A stretch of DNA of 64,000 nt from JANQEU01 sp965601455 (GCA_965601455.1 OZ271831.1:930001-994000); one strand, 5' to 3'. Positions 34,150 to 43,133 are shown, counted from the stretch's first letter. Notes: a model not told the origin generated them from the letters alone. A program made the numbers and translations.

Positions 34150-34869
34150 ATGCCACCAAAGACCGACCAACTAACAGAATACCTATCCCCAAATGTTGGT
34201 ATGCTCGATGTTAGTCAACAGGAGCTGCAGCATGTCAGGGTTTACACGTTCCCCTTTAATCATCCATTGCAAAGAAGTATCTATCGGTATTTCAAAAGAG
34301 CGTTTGATGTCTTTTTCTCATTGATAATCATTTTCGGTTTATTGTCCTGGCTTCTACCCTTATTTGCCTTGATTATCAGGATGGACTCGAAAGGGCCTGT
34401 GTTTTTCACGCAAATTCGACATGGATTGAATAGCAGGCAATTCAGTTGTCTCAAGTTAAGGACCATGGTAATTAATAAAGAAGCTGACACTAGGCAAGCT
34501 CATGGTCAGGATCCGCGTATTACCCGGTTGGGGCGTATCATGAGAAAGTATAATCTCGACGAATTACCCCAGTTCATTAATGTGCTAAAAGGTGATATGA
34601 GCATTGTAGGCCCTCGTCCACATATGATACAGCAGACTCTGTTTTATGAAAATGAAATTTTTAATTATAGGGATCGACTGGTTGTTAAGCCTGGTATTAC
34701 CGGCTTAGCACAGGTATCTGGAAGTCAAGGCCCAACACCAACAATTTGGCATATGCAAAGGCGGGTACGATATGATTTATTGTACATCAAAAAATGGTCA
34801 TTTGGGTTGGATCTCAAAATCGTATTTTTGACGGTGTATAACCTCCTACACCGGACTCCTGCTAAATGA
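34150..34869 (+). CDS. priming sugar-phosphate transferase (WcaJ/WbaP type)
   Basis: A 239-residue bacterial sugar transferase that loads the first sugar phosphate onto undecaprenyl phosphate. It is the short form: one N-terminal hydrophobic segment (about 60-80), then the conserved catalytic core with KLRTMV, RITRLGRIMRKYNLDELPQ, VGPRP and the late KPGITGLAQVSG. It starts the polysaccharide repeat unit, although it lies at the far end of the locus. The 250 bases upstream, shared with the divergent YjbH-like gene, contain no gene I can support. Its stop overlaps the next gene by four bases. Confidence 0.93.
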   Translation: MPPKTDQLTEYLSPNVGMLDVSQQELQHVRVYTFPFNHPLQRSIYRYFKRAFDVFFSLIIIFGLLSWLLPLFALIIRMDSKGPVFFTQIRHGLNSRQFSCLKLRTMVINKEADTRQAHGQDPRITRLGRIMRKYNLDELPQFINVLKGDMSIVGPRPHMIQQTLFYENEIFNYRDRLVVKPGITGLAQVSGSQGPTPTIWHMQRRVRYDLLYIKKWSFGLDLKIVFLTVYNLLHRTPAK

Positions 34870-35984
34870 CCAGACTTTCACGAGCGCTTTTCTTTATGAG
34901 CATTCTACCGTTCACGTACGTGTCTACTACTGCCCAAGAACTTAGCGACCTGGAAAAGGTACGACTGGACGAAAGTACATTCACCTTCGACTACCGTCTT
35001 CATCGCAACCCGGTTTATATTTTAAAGAAGATGATGATGGAGGATAGTTTGGAGGGTAAGACGATTACGTACTTGTACAACGGCGATCCGATTTACAGTA
35101 CTACTCAGCTCCCCCAACCCAGAACTCAGAACTCACAAAACTCACAACCAGGAACTCAGAGTTTAAAATCAGGAGCTCTAAACTCCAAACTCGGAACTCC
35201 TAATTACAAACTCGACCTCCAACTCAAACCCTTCTACTACGCCGAGTACGGAGATTTTAGACAACCACTGCGCTTGCAATTAGCTATCGGACCGAGATTA
35301 CAATGGAACATTTGGAACGGCTTTTATGGGGTTTTCCAGTGGATGTTGCCGGTCTATAATGATTTTGACGTTCGACTGGGCTTTGGCCCTCGTCCCGGGG
35401 AGTTGGGACTGGGTTATATACGAGTGCTGGGACGAAAAAACTTCCTGCAGGGTTTTGTAGGAACATTCACCAACGATCGCTACGGTTTCTACGGAGAGTA
35501 TACTCGCATGTTGGCCGATGGAAAGGTATATTTGGGAGGCTCACTGTACTACACAGGTGCATTTCGATACGATGATCAGATCCTGTATAGGGAGATTGTC
35601 GACTACTGGACTGGAAATGTCCATGCTTCGTATCGTTTTGTCCAGCATGACTTAACGGTCAGAGTGGTCGGAGAAAAGTTTTTGCGGAACGATGAGGGTG
35701 TGAGTCTTGAGGTTTTCCGACAATTCGGGAATACAGATATCGGTTTTTATGGGACGCGCAGCCGTAACGGTGATAATGCCGGATTTTTTGTGGTTTTCGC
35801 CTTATGGCCTCGGAAGTTTTACTCCAATAAATGGCTGCAGGTACGATTCCCACATAGTTTTAGATTGTTGTACGATCTACGCCCGAATACGGGTATTTCA
35901 GAAAGAACTCGTCCTTACACCGATTTATTTTACGATGTATATCGATACAATCCTTTTTTCATAAACAACCAATTGGATAGATAA
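34866..35984 (+). CDS. YjbH-like outer-membrane protein with an in-frame repeat insertion
   Basis: A 372-residue exported protein (signal peptide to about residue 23, ending TTAQ). Residues 120-360 form amphipathic strands similar to the C-terminal part of YjbH: NDRYGFYGEYTRMLADGK, VVGEKFLRNDEGVSLEVFRQFGN. Residues about 83-116 (Gln, Ser, Asn, Pro rich) are encoded by the A/C-rich repeat class seen at 16.5-18 kb, inserted without breaking the frame between DPIYSTT and LDLQLKPFYYAEYG. It overlaps the priming transferase gene by four bases. It probably helps export or anchor the polysaccharide. Confidence 0.7.
   Translation: MTRLSRALFFMSILPFTYVSTTAQELSDLEKVRLDESTFTFDYRLHRNPVYILKKMMMEDSLEGKTITYLYNGDPIYSTTQLPQPRTQNSQNSQPGTQSLKSGALNSKLGTPNYKLDLQLKPFYYAEYGDFRQPLRLQLAIGPRLQWNIWNGFYGVFQWMLPVYNDFDVRLGFGPRPGELGLGYIRVLGRKNFLQGFVGTFTNDRYGFYGEYTRMLADGKVYLGGSLYYTGAFRYDDQILYREIVDYWTGNVHASYRFVQHDLTVRVVGEKFLRNDEGVSLEVFRQFGNTDIGFYGTRSRNGDNAGFFVVFALWPRKFYSNKWLQVRFPHSFRLLYDLRPNTGISERTRPYTDLFYDVYRYNPFFINNQLDR
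35112..35213 (+). repeat. A/C-rich repeat inserted within a coding sequence
   Basis: About 100 bases built from AACCCAGAACTC, AACTCACAAAACTC, GGAACTCAGAG and AAACTCGGAACTC units, the same class as the repeats at 16529-17032 and 17902-18050. Here it is in frame in the YjbH-like gene and encodes residues 83-116. Its length is close to a multiple of three and carries no stop. Confidence 0.75.
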
Positions 35985-36043
35985 AGACCATGTATCGTTT
36001 CATTATTAAAAAGAAATTCAGTTATTTGTATACGTATATTCCC

Positions 36044-37039
36044 ATGAATACTGCAAAAAAGACATTTCTAACCCTTATCTCGTCAGCGATGCTGGTGTTG
36101 TTGGTGGTTTTCATATCCTGCAAGGGGGAGGTCGTTGGTCCGGTACCGGAGTTTGAATTCGAATTTGGAGACTTTGCTGTTGAATTAGATTCCCTGGATG
36201 TTGATGCCTTGGAGGCGGATGACTCCCAAATTACATCCGGGAGTGTGACTAACTCAGAAACCGAAACCTTGGCCGGCGAAGTAGGAACCAACGCTGCCAC
36301 TGCCACCAACGTTTCTGGTGCAGCGAGCTCCGCGATTAGTTCATCAAGCCAAAGTTACTGGTCCAATCAAACTGCTGATAATGTGGTTGAAAACGTAGAG
36401 AGTGGAGAAACAAATACCGCTTCCCAGGTAGAATCCCTATTAAACGTTGTCAGAGGAAACCCGACGCTTGCTCAATACGTACCAGCTGTTGCAAACCCAA
36501 GTGCTGGAGGCAATAATCGATTGGCACAGTTAAACGCCGCAGCTGCTGTGGCTGCTTCTATTGATCTGGATGACTGTAAACAATCAGCGCAAGATGCATA
36601 TGATGAAGCTTTTTTAGAACTAACAACTGCTTATGAAGGGAATCTGGCAGCCATGGAAACCAGGTACAATGAACAGGTAAGTTTGATCAATTCGGATCCA
36701 GTTTCTTTTTCATCACCGGCGGTAGATCGACACAGAGACAGGGTGACAAGTTTCAGAAACACCTTCAATACCTTTAGCAGCAACATAGCGAGCAGCACTA
36801 TTCTCACGGCTGAGCAAAGGAATATTCTGAACATCTTAAACATCGGTATTTTCGCGATCAATGTTCAGTTTAGTCTGGATTTGTTAAAGTCTGAGTTATT
36901 ACTTGCACTTGACCTAAAAAGGGCGGAGTTGGAGACGCCTTTTGTGGCGGATTTTAATGAAAAATCACAGGAACTTCGTCAAAAGTTGAATCGGGCCCAG
37001 AACGCATGTCATAACCAAGGCTCATCCTCTAGTAGCTAA
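36044..37039 (+). CDS. lipoprotein of unknown function with helical C-terminal half
   Basis: About 331 residues from ATG 36044; the frame is open from 35990, but this start gives the cleanest lipoprotein signal (MNTAKKTFLTLISS, lipobox FISC). An acidic stretch follows (about 30-60), then a Ser/Thr/Asn/Ala-rich region (about 65-180) and a helical, probably coiled-coil half (about 200-320) with two Cys at its borders (DDCKQSAQ, NACHNQG) that may form a disulfide. No family is recognised. It sits 60 bases after the YjbH-like gene and may belong to the polysaccharide locus. Confidence 0.65.
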   Translation: MNTAKKTFLTLISSAMLVLLVVFISCKGEVVGPVPEFEFEFGDFAVELDSLDVDALEADDSQITSGSVTNSETETLAGEVGTNAATATNVSGAASSAISSSSQSYWSNQTADNVVENVESGETNTASQVESLLNVVRGNPTLAQYVPAVANPSAGGNNRLAQLNAAAAVAASIDLDDCKQSAQDAYDEAFLELTTAYEGNLAAMETRYNEQVSLINSDPVSFSSPAVDRHRDRVTSFRNTFNTFSSNIASSTILTAEQRNILNILNIGIFAINVQFSLDLLKSELLLALDLKRAELETPFVADFNEKSQELRQKLNRAQNACHNQGSSSSS

Positions 37040-37054
37040 AACATTTTGTTGCGT

Positions 37055-37843
37055 ATGAAGAAACTTGTTGTCTTAGCCTTTTCCTTACTCTTCCTTGCAT
37101 CTGGCTTGCTTGCTCAGCCAAGGGCTTACAAAAGAGATTGTATTGTCTGCAGTGTAGATTTCAATGCCGGTTGGTACAAGCCAGGATTAGATTACCTGAA
37201 TGATGAGTCTTACATCAATGACGTGCAGGGAGAGTTTAATGGTGGTCTTGTTGGCTCTGCGCTGGTAAATTTCAAGCTAATCCCAAGCCTTTATGCATCA
37301 GCAGGAGCAGGTTTTTGGAACGACAGAGTCAATGTTAAGGACTATCCATTCCCGGGGGGCATAGTTTTAGATGAACTACTTGGAATCACCATGGTCCCGG
37401 TAATACTTCAAATGAAATACGAATTCAGCGCCGGTGGTGGTGGTTACCCGGGAAGCCTAAGAAGATCAACAAGCAAGATTCATCCATTTGTAGGTGGCGG
37501 TACGTCACTCAATTACATACGACAACGTTATAAACGAGTGCAGGATGGCGCAGTTACAGACAAGGGCACTTTAAATGGTATTTCTCAAACCTATCATGTA
37601 CTTGCTGGCTTGAAAGTAGCGGTAAATTCATTCGTTGATGTTGGCCTTGAATACAACCATACTTTCGGAGGATTTGATCAGGCTTTTTTAGATGAAGGAA
37701 GCGAAACCATTGAAAATATCAACCTAGGTGGTCCACTGATAGTTGGCAAGTTGACCATGTATTTATATGAACGTCGAGGTTTTTACAACAACAAGGCGCT
37801 CAAAAGATTTAAAGGCAAGTACAAGACGCCGAGAAGGAGGTAG
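37055..37843 (+). CDS. outer-membrane beta-barrel protein
   Basis: About 262 residues from ATG 37055 (a TTG nine bases upstream is in frame). The signal peptide is MKKLVVLAFSLLFLASGLLAQ. The mature part has alternating strands and glycine-rich turns typical of the OMP_b-brl class (GAGFWNDRVNV, FVGGGTSLNYI, DVGLEYNHTFGGF). Two Cys lie close together near residues 29-32 (DCIVCS). It follows the lipoprotein gene by 15 bases, so the two may act together. Function is not predictable. Confidence 0.7.
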   Translation: MKKLVVLAFSLLFLASGLLAQPRAYKRDCIVCSVDFNAGWYKPGLDYLNDESYINDVQGEFNGGLVGSALVNFKLIPSLYASAGAGFWNDRVNVKDYPFPGGIVLDELLGITMVPVILQMKYEFSAGGGGYPGSLRRSTSKIHPFVGGGTSLNYIRQRYKRVQDGAVTDKGTLNGISQTYHVLAGLKVAVNSFVDVGLEYNHTFGGFDQAFLDEGSETIENINLGGPLIVGKLTMYLYERRGFYNNKALKRFKGKYKTPRRR

Positions 37844-37847
37844 CCAG

Positions 37848-38237
37848 CTACCACCGCAACCATTTTTTCTTTCTGAACTCTGTTTCGTCGCTACCGGAAA
37901 TCCAGTGGTAAATCTCTCCCCATCCCATAAATCCACCAACGTTTCTATCGTCAATGAAAATATCCGCATTCAACTTTCGACTGCTTTTTGCTATCTCTTC
38001 TCCTGAATAATTTTCATTAACTGCGTAAAAAATCAGCCCGTGTTTTGAACAGTAGTTTACCGCCTCGTCCAATTCTGCACCACGTCTTACGGTCCATAGA
38101 ATGAGTCGATGGCCATCCTTTTGAAGCATTTTCAGGGTTTGAAAGGCAAATGGTCTTTCCTTTCCGATTTTCGGGTACTTGTTTTCTACAATAGTCCCAT
38201 CGAAATCTACTGCTATAATCCTGGATTCTAAAAGCAT
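37848..38237 (-). CDS. small HAD-fold hydrolase (BT0820-like)
   Basis: A 129-residue HAD-superfamily protein. Motif I is AVDFDGTIV (about 9-17), motif II LWTVRR, and the late acidic motif DIFIDDRNVGG. The length and the GWGEIYHWI ending match the small BT0820-like group of Bacteroidota, which lacks a large cap domain. It is probably a phosphatase of unknown substrate. It lies convergent to the barrel gene, four bases apart. Confidence 0.85.
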   Translation of the reverse strand: MLLESRIIAVDFDGTIVENKYPKIGKERPFAFQTLKMLQKDGHRLILWTVRRGAELDEAVNYCSKHGLIFYAVNENYSGEEIAKSSRKLNADIFIDDRNVGGFMGWGEIYHWISGSDETEFRKKKWLRW

Positions 38238-38261
38238 CGAGCTGGTGGTATGCCGACAAAT

Positions 38262-38729
38262 TTACTTTATTTGATTGGGTTGAGTTCTTATCGTCAGTAA
38301 TTGCCTTGATACAGCCTTTTTCCCATTGATTTGGGCAACCAACAAGACCAGGACTAAACTAATTAGAGAACCAAAAACTGCTCCGTAAAATCCCCAAATA
38401 ATATCGTGCCAATCGAAATATCGTCCGGGTCTCAGCAATTGTCCTAACTCGGCGAGAAGAACAACCACAACAGATAAGGAAATGGAATGCATCAGACGAT
38501 ATTTCATTCTGTTTGAATATCCCAACATAGTGAAGAGGAAGAAACCCAGAGGTATAAAGGGTACGGCAGTTCTAATGGAATAATAGTCGGGGTGATCCAG
38601 CCAATCGCCAAAGAACAGGCCAACGATTGGATAGCTCAAGAGCTGAGGTCTGGGTAACCAACTGAGTATGAAGATTGAACTAACTAAAAGTCCAATCGTC
38701 AAAAAAGCCAATGCTTTCCAACTATTCAT
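38262..38729 (-). CDS. VanZ-like membrane protein
   Basis: A 155-residue protein with four membrane segments and the VanZ-family core E-L-G-Q-L-L-x-P-G-R-x-x-D-W-H-D-I-I-W-G (about 100-120). The family's role is uncertain; in vanA strains VanZ gives low teicoplanin resistance, but most members are housekeeping membrane proteins. It lies 24 bases upstream of the HAD gene on the same strand and may be co-transcribed. No resistance context is visible. Confidence 0.85.
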   Translation of the reverse strand: MNSWKALAFLTIGLLVSSIFILSWLPRPQLLSYPIVGLFFGDWLDHPDYYSIRTAVPFIPLGFFLFTMLGYSNRMKYRLMHSISLSVVVVLLAELGQLLRPGRYFDWHDIIWGFYGAVFGSLISLVLVLLVAQINGKKAVSRQLLTIRTQPNQIK

Positions 38730-38886
38730 AGTGTTTTCAACTGATGCAAAGGTTATTATCTACGACCTTATTTACAAGAACCTTCAAAGGATCGATAGTC
38801 GATTGAGTAGTCCTCACGGATTTTTGCGACATTAGTTGCTGAAAAAACGTTATCCTTTTTTGAATCCCGTCACCGAAACATTCTCT

Positions 38887-39441
38887 ATGGTCAACTTAAA
38901 AGATGACCATTCCTTTGAGCAGGTATTTCGAACTTTTTACCAGGCACTGGCGGGCTTTGCATTGAAGTATGTAGGAGATCCTGAAACTGCTGAAGAAATT
39001 GTGCAAGAAACTTTTACCAGCATCTGGGAGAAAGTCGATGAGATCAACATACAGACTAGCATAAAATCATACCTCTATGGGGCAGTTAGAAATGCCTGCC
39101 TCAATCACATCAAACACCAGCGGGTTGTCCGTGAGCATGCCGATTATGAAATTCATCGCTCTTCACAGTTTTCATCCGGATTCGATGCTTTGGAGGTCGA
39201 AGAGCTTCAGGAAAAGATCAATAGTGCTTTAGGCAAACTACCGGAGAAGTGCAGGGAGGTATTCGAATTGAGCCGATACGAGGAGTTAAAGTACAAGGAG
39301 ATTGCAGATCGATTAGACATTTCAATCAAAACTGTGGAGAATCAAATGGGTAAGGCCTTGAAGATATTACGCGAGGAACTGGGGACCTATCTTCCGGTAT
39401 TCCTACTGTTTCTTGAATGGTGGCATGGGGGTAAATTTTAA
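38887..39441 (+). CDS. ECF sigma factor, Bacteroides family
   Basis: About 184 residues. Sigma region 2 includes YQALAGFALKYVGDPETAEEIVQETFTSIWEK-like sequence (about 17-48), and region 4 contains LPEKCREVFELSRYEELKYKEIA and SIKTVENQMGKALK. ATG 38887 is preferred to the in-frame TTG 38836, which adds residues not usual in the family. The C-terminal hydrophobic patch (PVFLLFLEWW) is common in this subfamily. It is followed by a FecR anti-sigma gene and an STN-domain protein, the normal order of a surface-signalling operon. Confidence 0.9.
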   Translation: MVNLKDDHSFEQVFRTFYQALAGFALKYVGDPETAEEIVQETFTSIWEKVDEINIQTSIKSYLYGAVRNACLNHIKHQRVVREHADYEIHRSSQFSSGFDALEVEELQEKINSALGKLPEKCREVFELSRYEELKYKEIADRLDISIKTVENQMGKALKILREELGTYLPVFLLFLEWWHGGKF

Positions 39442-39462
39442 GTTAGTTGTCGAATAAGTAAT

Positions 39463-40440
39463 ATGAAGGAAAATCCTGCGAACATATCGGTTGACCTAAT
39501 AGCAAAATACCTGGCAGGAGAGGCGAGCGAGCAGGAAGTTGATACCGTCAACAAGTGGGCAGAATCAGATATAAATGCTCAACAACTTTATGAGTACGAA
39601 GCTGTATGGAAGGATATGGGTTATTTACCCACGTTTGATTCAGAGGCTTTATTTGATTTCGATGTTGATCGTGCATGGGAAAAAGTTAATGCCCGACGTC
39701 ATGCGAGTAAACAAACCTCCTTTCCTTGGATGCAGATTGCTGCAGCGGTTGTAGTTGCTGTAGGGCTTGGATTTTGGTTGCTGAACCAGCGCGTTGAGGA
39801 AGTTCAGTTAATTGCGGATAACACCACGCTTTCTGAAACTCTATCGGACGGGTCCATAGTTACTCTAAATGTTAATAGCTCCATCACCTACCCGAAAACA
39901 TTCAAGAAAGAATCAAGGAAAGTGGAGTTAAAGGGTGAAGCTTTTTTTGAAGTGGAACACCAACCTGAGCAAACTTTTGAGGTGACTGTTTCAGAGGCCT
40001 CTGTCCGCGTACTTGGGACGAAATTCAACGTCAACGATTTATCGAAGGACAGTACGGTGGTCTTCGTAGAATCAGGTAAGGTGTTGTTCTACAATGATAA
40101 TTCCGAGGTTATTCTGACTGAAGGCATGACCGGGACGCTAAATAAGGAAACTGGATTAATCACTGCCACAACCAATAGTGTTGTTGTTGGGGAAGCTACT
40201 TTCTGGAAAACCAGAAAACTAGATTTCAATGGCACGACTCTTTCAGATGTGATTTTGAGTATCCAACGCGTATACGGTAAGGAGGTCGTTCTGTTAAATC
40301 CGGTTATAGGGAACTGCCGTATTACCGTGTCTTTTGAAGATGAAGACCTGGATCAATTAATGGAAGTTATTGCTGCTACGCTAGGATTACAACTGAAAGA
40401 ATCAGGTGGTAAGATCACACTCGATGGTACGGGTTGTTAA
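39463..40440 (+). CDS. FecR-type anti-sigma factor
   Basis: A 325-residue single-pass inner-membrane regulator. The cytoplasmic N-terminal part (about 1-88) would hold the sigma factor. A membrane helix follows (about 91-108, IAAAVVVAVGLGFWLL), then a periplasmic FecR domain with LSDGSIVTLNVNSSITYP, VELKGEAFFEVEH and VLGTKFNVN. A C-terminal DUF4974-like segment (about 260-325) resembles a secretin/TonB short domain. It starts 21 bases after the sigma factor gene and overlaps the next gene by 17 bases. Confidence 0.92.
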   Translation: MKENPANISVDLIAKYLAGEASEQEVDTVNKWAESDINAQQLYEYEAVWKDMGYLPTFDSEALFDFDVDRAWEKVNARRHASKQTSFPWMQIAAAVVVAVGLGFWLLNQRVEEVQLIADNTTLSETLSDGSIVTLNVNSSITYPKTFKKESRKVELKGEAFFEVEHQPEQTFEVTVSEASVRVLGTKFNVNDLSKDSTVVFVESGKVLFYNDNSEVILTEGMTGTLNKETGLITATTNSVVVGEATFWKTRKLDFNGTTLSDVILSIQRVYGKEVVLLNPVIGNCRITVSFEDEDLDQLMEVIAATLGLQLKESGGKITLDGTGC

Positions 40441-42229
40441 TATACTATTCCTGTTGCTTCTGACACAGCCCTTGATCTCACAGCAGATTTTGGATCAGAA
40501 GATTTCTATCCAGTTCGAAGAGGTATCTCCTCAACAAATTGTGAGACAGTTAGGCGAGGAGACCGGCTATAAGTTTTCTTACAATCCGGATATTTTTGGT
40601 GAGATTCCTTCCTTCACGGCAACCTACGCTGATGTTTCTCTCAGGAAGGTTCTTGAAGAAGGTCTTGGAGACGGATATGAATTGAAAGCCACAGGTCAAT
40701 ACGTGATCATCCTTAAAAAAGCTTCCTCTCAACCTAAATCGGATTTCAATTTGGCGGGAACCATAACGGACGCGACTACAGGAGAGAAAATCCAGGACGC
40801 AACGGTCTACGAGGTAAGCAAGTTTACCAATACACTTTCAGATAATGAGGGCAACTATCAATTGAGTGTGTCCGCAAGAAAGGACTACGCTACGTTCGCC
40901 ATCAGTAAAGTCAATTATGAGGATACGGTGGTCCTAGTATCTCCGGATGATGGTGAAATCAATATTCAACTTACTCCAAAACCAACAATAGAATCAGAGC
41001 TTCCTGAAGACCAGAACACTAAGGAAGAATTGGATTTTACTGAACGTATTCTAAATGCTCAAATTCTCACCAACATCGTGAACGTAGAGATGGTTGATCA
41101 GCGATTCATTCAACTATCATTTCTTCCAATTGCTGGAACCAATGGAACACTCGGTGGAAAAATTGAGAATAATGTTTCCCTTAATGCTGTTGCAGGATTT
41201 ACTTATGGTGTCAAGGGTGTTGAATTGGGAGGGGCACTAAACCTTAATCGACGGGATGTTGTCGGTTTTCAAGCTGCGGGATTTGGAAACGTAATTGGTG
41301 GTGAGGTGACGGGCGTTCAGGTAACTGGTGGCCTCAACCTGAATCGGGCAGACGTGGTAGGTGTACAACTGGCGGGGTACAGCAATTCGATCGGAGGATC
41401 CACGTTGGGAGTTCAACTAGCAGGATTTATGAATACTAACAAAGGCCCGGTCACCGGTTTTCATGGAGCTGGTTTTTTAAACTTGACCGGTAATACTGTA
41501 GCAGGAATGGATGCGGCAGGGTTCGTTAATCTTGCCATGGACGTAAAGGGTGTTCAAACTGCTGGTTTTGTAAACTACATCCGTCGAAATTTGTATGGTA
41601 TGCAGATTGCCGGTTTTACTAATGTGGACATCAATGATGTAAAAGGCATGCAGATCTCTGGCTTTTTCAACTACGCACGGGATGTAAGTGGTGTGCAGCT
41701 TTCAGTATTTAACTACGCTCGTAGCTATACGTCTGGAGTCCCAATTGGACTGATTAGCGTGGTTAAGGATGGCTTATTTTCACTGGAAGTACAGAATAAT
41801 GATGCTGTACCTGTTTCTTTGGCGTTAAAGACAGGTGTTAATTATTTCTACAACATCCTTGCTTTTGGATACAACCCAAGAATCCATTCTCGGTTTGCGA
41901 CAACTTATGGTCTGGGAAGCCAGATCAATGTCAGTCAAAATTTACGAGCTAATCTTGAATTGACTACCACTAGTCTGCAACCTGATTTTCGTAGTGGTGA
42001 CGTTTTGAATTTGTTGAATGACGTTCACCTGGCGATAGTCTACGAAATATCCCCATACCTGTCTGTTCGTGCAGGACCTGTCTACCACATTTATGTGAGT
42101 AAATATCAGGATGACGAGACCGGGGAGTACGGTGATGATATCGGTAGACGTTCGTTTCACAATCGAATAGCCAATAATACCTTGGTGAAAATGTGGATTG
42201 GCTATCAGGTGGGTATCCGGTTTTTATGA
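40424..42229 (+). CDS. STN-domain protein with regulatory-like domain and surface repeats
   Basis: About 601 residues from ATG 40424. After the signal peptide comes an STN (secretin/TonB N-terminal) domain (about 25-95) and a carboxypeptidase-regulatory-like domain (about 105-185, AGTITDATTGEKIQDATV). From about 255 to 435 it has roughly ten imperfect repeats of 18-23 residues with G-V/M-Q-x-A-G-F-x-N, like the LA_2272-type surface repeat. The end resembles a beta-barrel or beta-sandwich. In this position a TonB-dependent receptor is expected, but no plug or normal receptor barrel is present. The STN domain could still signal to the adjacent FecR protein. Confidence 0.75.
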   Translation: MVRVVNILFLLLLTQPLISQQILDQKISIQFEEVSPQQIVRQLGEETGYKFSYNPDIFGEIPSFTATYADVSLRKVLEEGLGDGYELKATGQYVIILKKASSQPKSDFNLAGTITDATTGEKIQDATVYEVSKFTNTLSDNEGNYQLSVSARKDYATFAISKVNYEDTVVLVSPDDGEINIQLTPKPTIESELPEDQNTKEELDFTERILNAQILTNIVNVEMVDQRFIQLSFLPIAGTNGTLGGKIENNVSLNAVAGFTYGVKGVELGGALNLNRRDVVGFQAAGFGNVIGGEVTGVQVTGGLNLNRADVVGVQLAGYSNSIGGSTLGVQLAGFMNTNKGPVTGFHGAGFLNLTGNTVAGMDAAGFVNLAMDVKGVQTAGFVNYIRRNLYGMQIAGFTNVDINDVKGMQISGFFNYARDVSGVQLSVFNYARSYTSGVPIGLISVVKDGLFSLEVQNNDAVPVSLALKTGVNYFYNILAFGYNPRIHSRFATTYGLGSQINVSQNLRANLELTTTSLQPDFRSGDVLNLLNDVHLAIVYEISPYLSVRAGPVYHIYVSKYQDDETGEYGDDIGRRSFHNRIANNTLVKMWIGYQVGIRFL

Positions 42230-42679
42230 TCTTCCCAAGAGTTTGTCAACTAGCGACCGAAAGCTACCTCTTTTGTGTTTAGGGGCATTTATCATTATTT
42301 CTGACAAAGTCGTCAGTGCAGTCATCCAGGATTCTCCAATTCCAGGTTTGTATTTATCTCCCATTTGTTCCTTAATGGTTTCTACCAGCGTTTCAGTGAC
42401 CGGGACATAATAGGCAGGATCAATATTCAGTTTGTTATGGATACGTCCGAGGTCTTCTATTGACTCTTTTATGGATTCTATCCTGTCAATGTTGGCTACC
42501 ACAAAACCGACTGTGTAGGCTAATTTTTCTGATTGTCGACTTAGGTCCTTTGGAAATAGTTTTCTTGCCTCCGGTGCTTTGTTAAATAGTTTATCGTAAA
42601 AGACAAGCATCTTTTGAGGACCATTCTCAGACATGTATTCCCAGGAATATCGAATGTCTCTTATTATTTCTGCATTCAT
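42224..42679 (-). CDS. single-domain globin
   Basis: A 151-residue globin of the flavohaemoglobin-type single-domain class. Features are VFYDKLFNKAPEARKLFP, a helix-E segment SRQSEKLAYTVGFVV with Gln as likely distal residue, and the proximal His81 in LGRIHNKLNI. Tyr28 is in the B10-like position. Such proteins bind oxygen or nitric oxide. No reductase domain is fused. Its ATG overlaps the stop of the upstream unknown gene by four bases (ATGA), so both are made from one mRNA. Confidence 0.85.
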   Translation of the reverse strand: MNAEIIRDIRYSWEYMSENGPQKMLVFYDKLFNKAPEARKLFPKDLSRQSEKLAYTVGFVVANIDRIESIKESIEDLGRIHNKLNIDPAYYVPVTETLVETIKEQMGDKYKPGIGESWMTALTTLSEIMINAPKHKRGSFRSLVDKLLGRS

Positions 42680-43050
42680 ATTACCAGTCGTCTAAAGAAT
42701 CTTCGGGTCTTGGATGAAAAGTCACTTAGTGCTTCTCCAAAACTGAAGAAATTGGAAGACTCAAGCTTGATCAAATCATCAAGCTCTTCGGTCTCTTTTA
42801 GCAATTCATCAGGGAGGTATAATCCAAATATTCGATCCAGATATTCCTGGATGACCATAATTTCATTTTCACTCCAGTAGGTAGATTTTCCAATTCTTAT
42901 TAATGAAAAGCTCGGATTCACTTCAAGTAGCTCGGGAAGGGCTCTGGAAATCATCATACTCCATCCCATTGGAGTGATCTTATTTATGATCCAATTCTTA
43001 ACAACCATGGCGTTATAGGATCTGGTCGATGTTATCAAGTTAGTTGTCAT
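42676..43050 (-). CDS. hypothetical protein upstream of the globin gene
   Basis: About 124 residues without signal peptide; ATG 43050 is preferred over TTG 43053. I do not recognise a family. It has a hydrophobic-aromatic N-terminal half (NWIINKITPMGWSMMISRALPELL), an acidic helix (about 85-98) and a basic end (KTRRFFRRL). It precedes the globin gene with a four-base overlap, so it may regulate or partner the globin. The coding call rests on that coupling and on amino-acid composition. Confidence 0.55.
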   Translation of the reverse strand: MTTNLITSTRSYNAMVVKNWIINKITPMGWSMMISRALPELLEVNPSFSLIRIGKSTYWSENEIMVIQEYLDRIFGLYLPDELLKETEELDDLIKLESSNFFSFGEALSDFSSKTRRFFRRLVI

Positions 43051-43133
43051 CAAAATCCATTTGACGCAATATCCTTGATGGATATGGCAAAGCCATGAAT
43101 CAGCAGTCTACCATACGTCTACAACTTTTTGGA

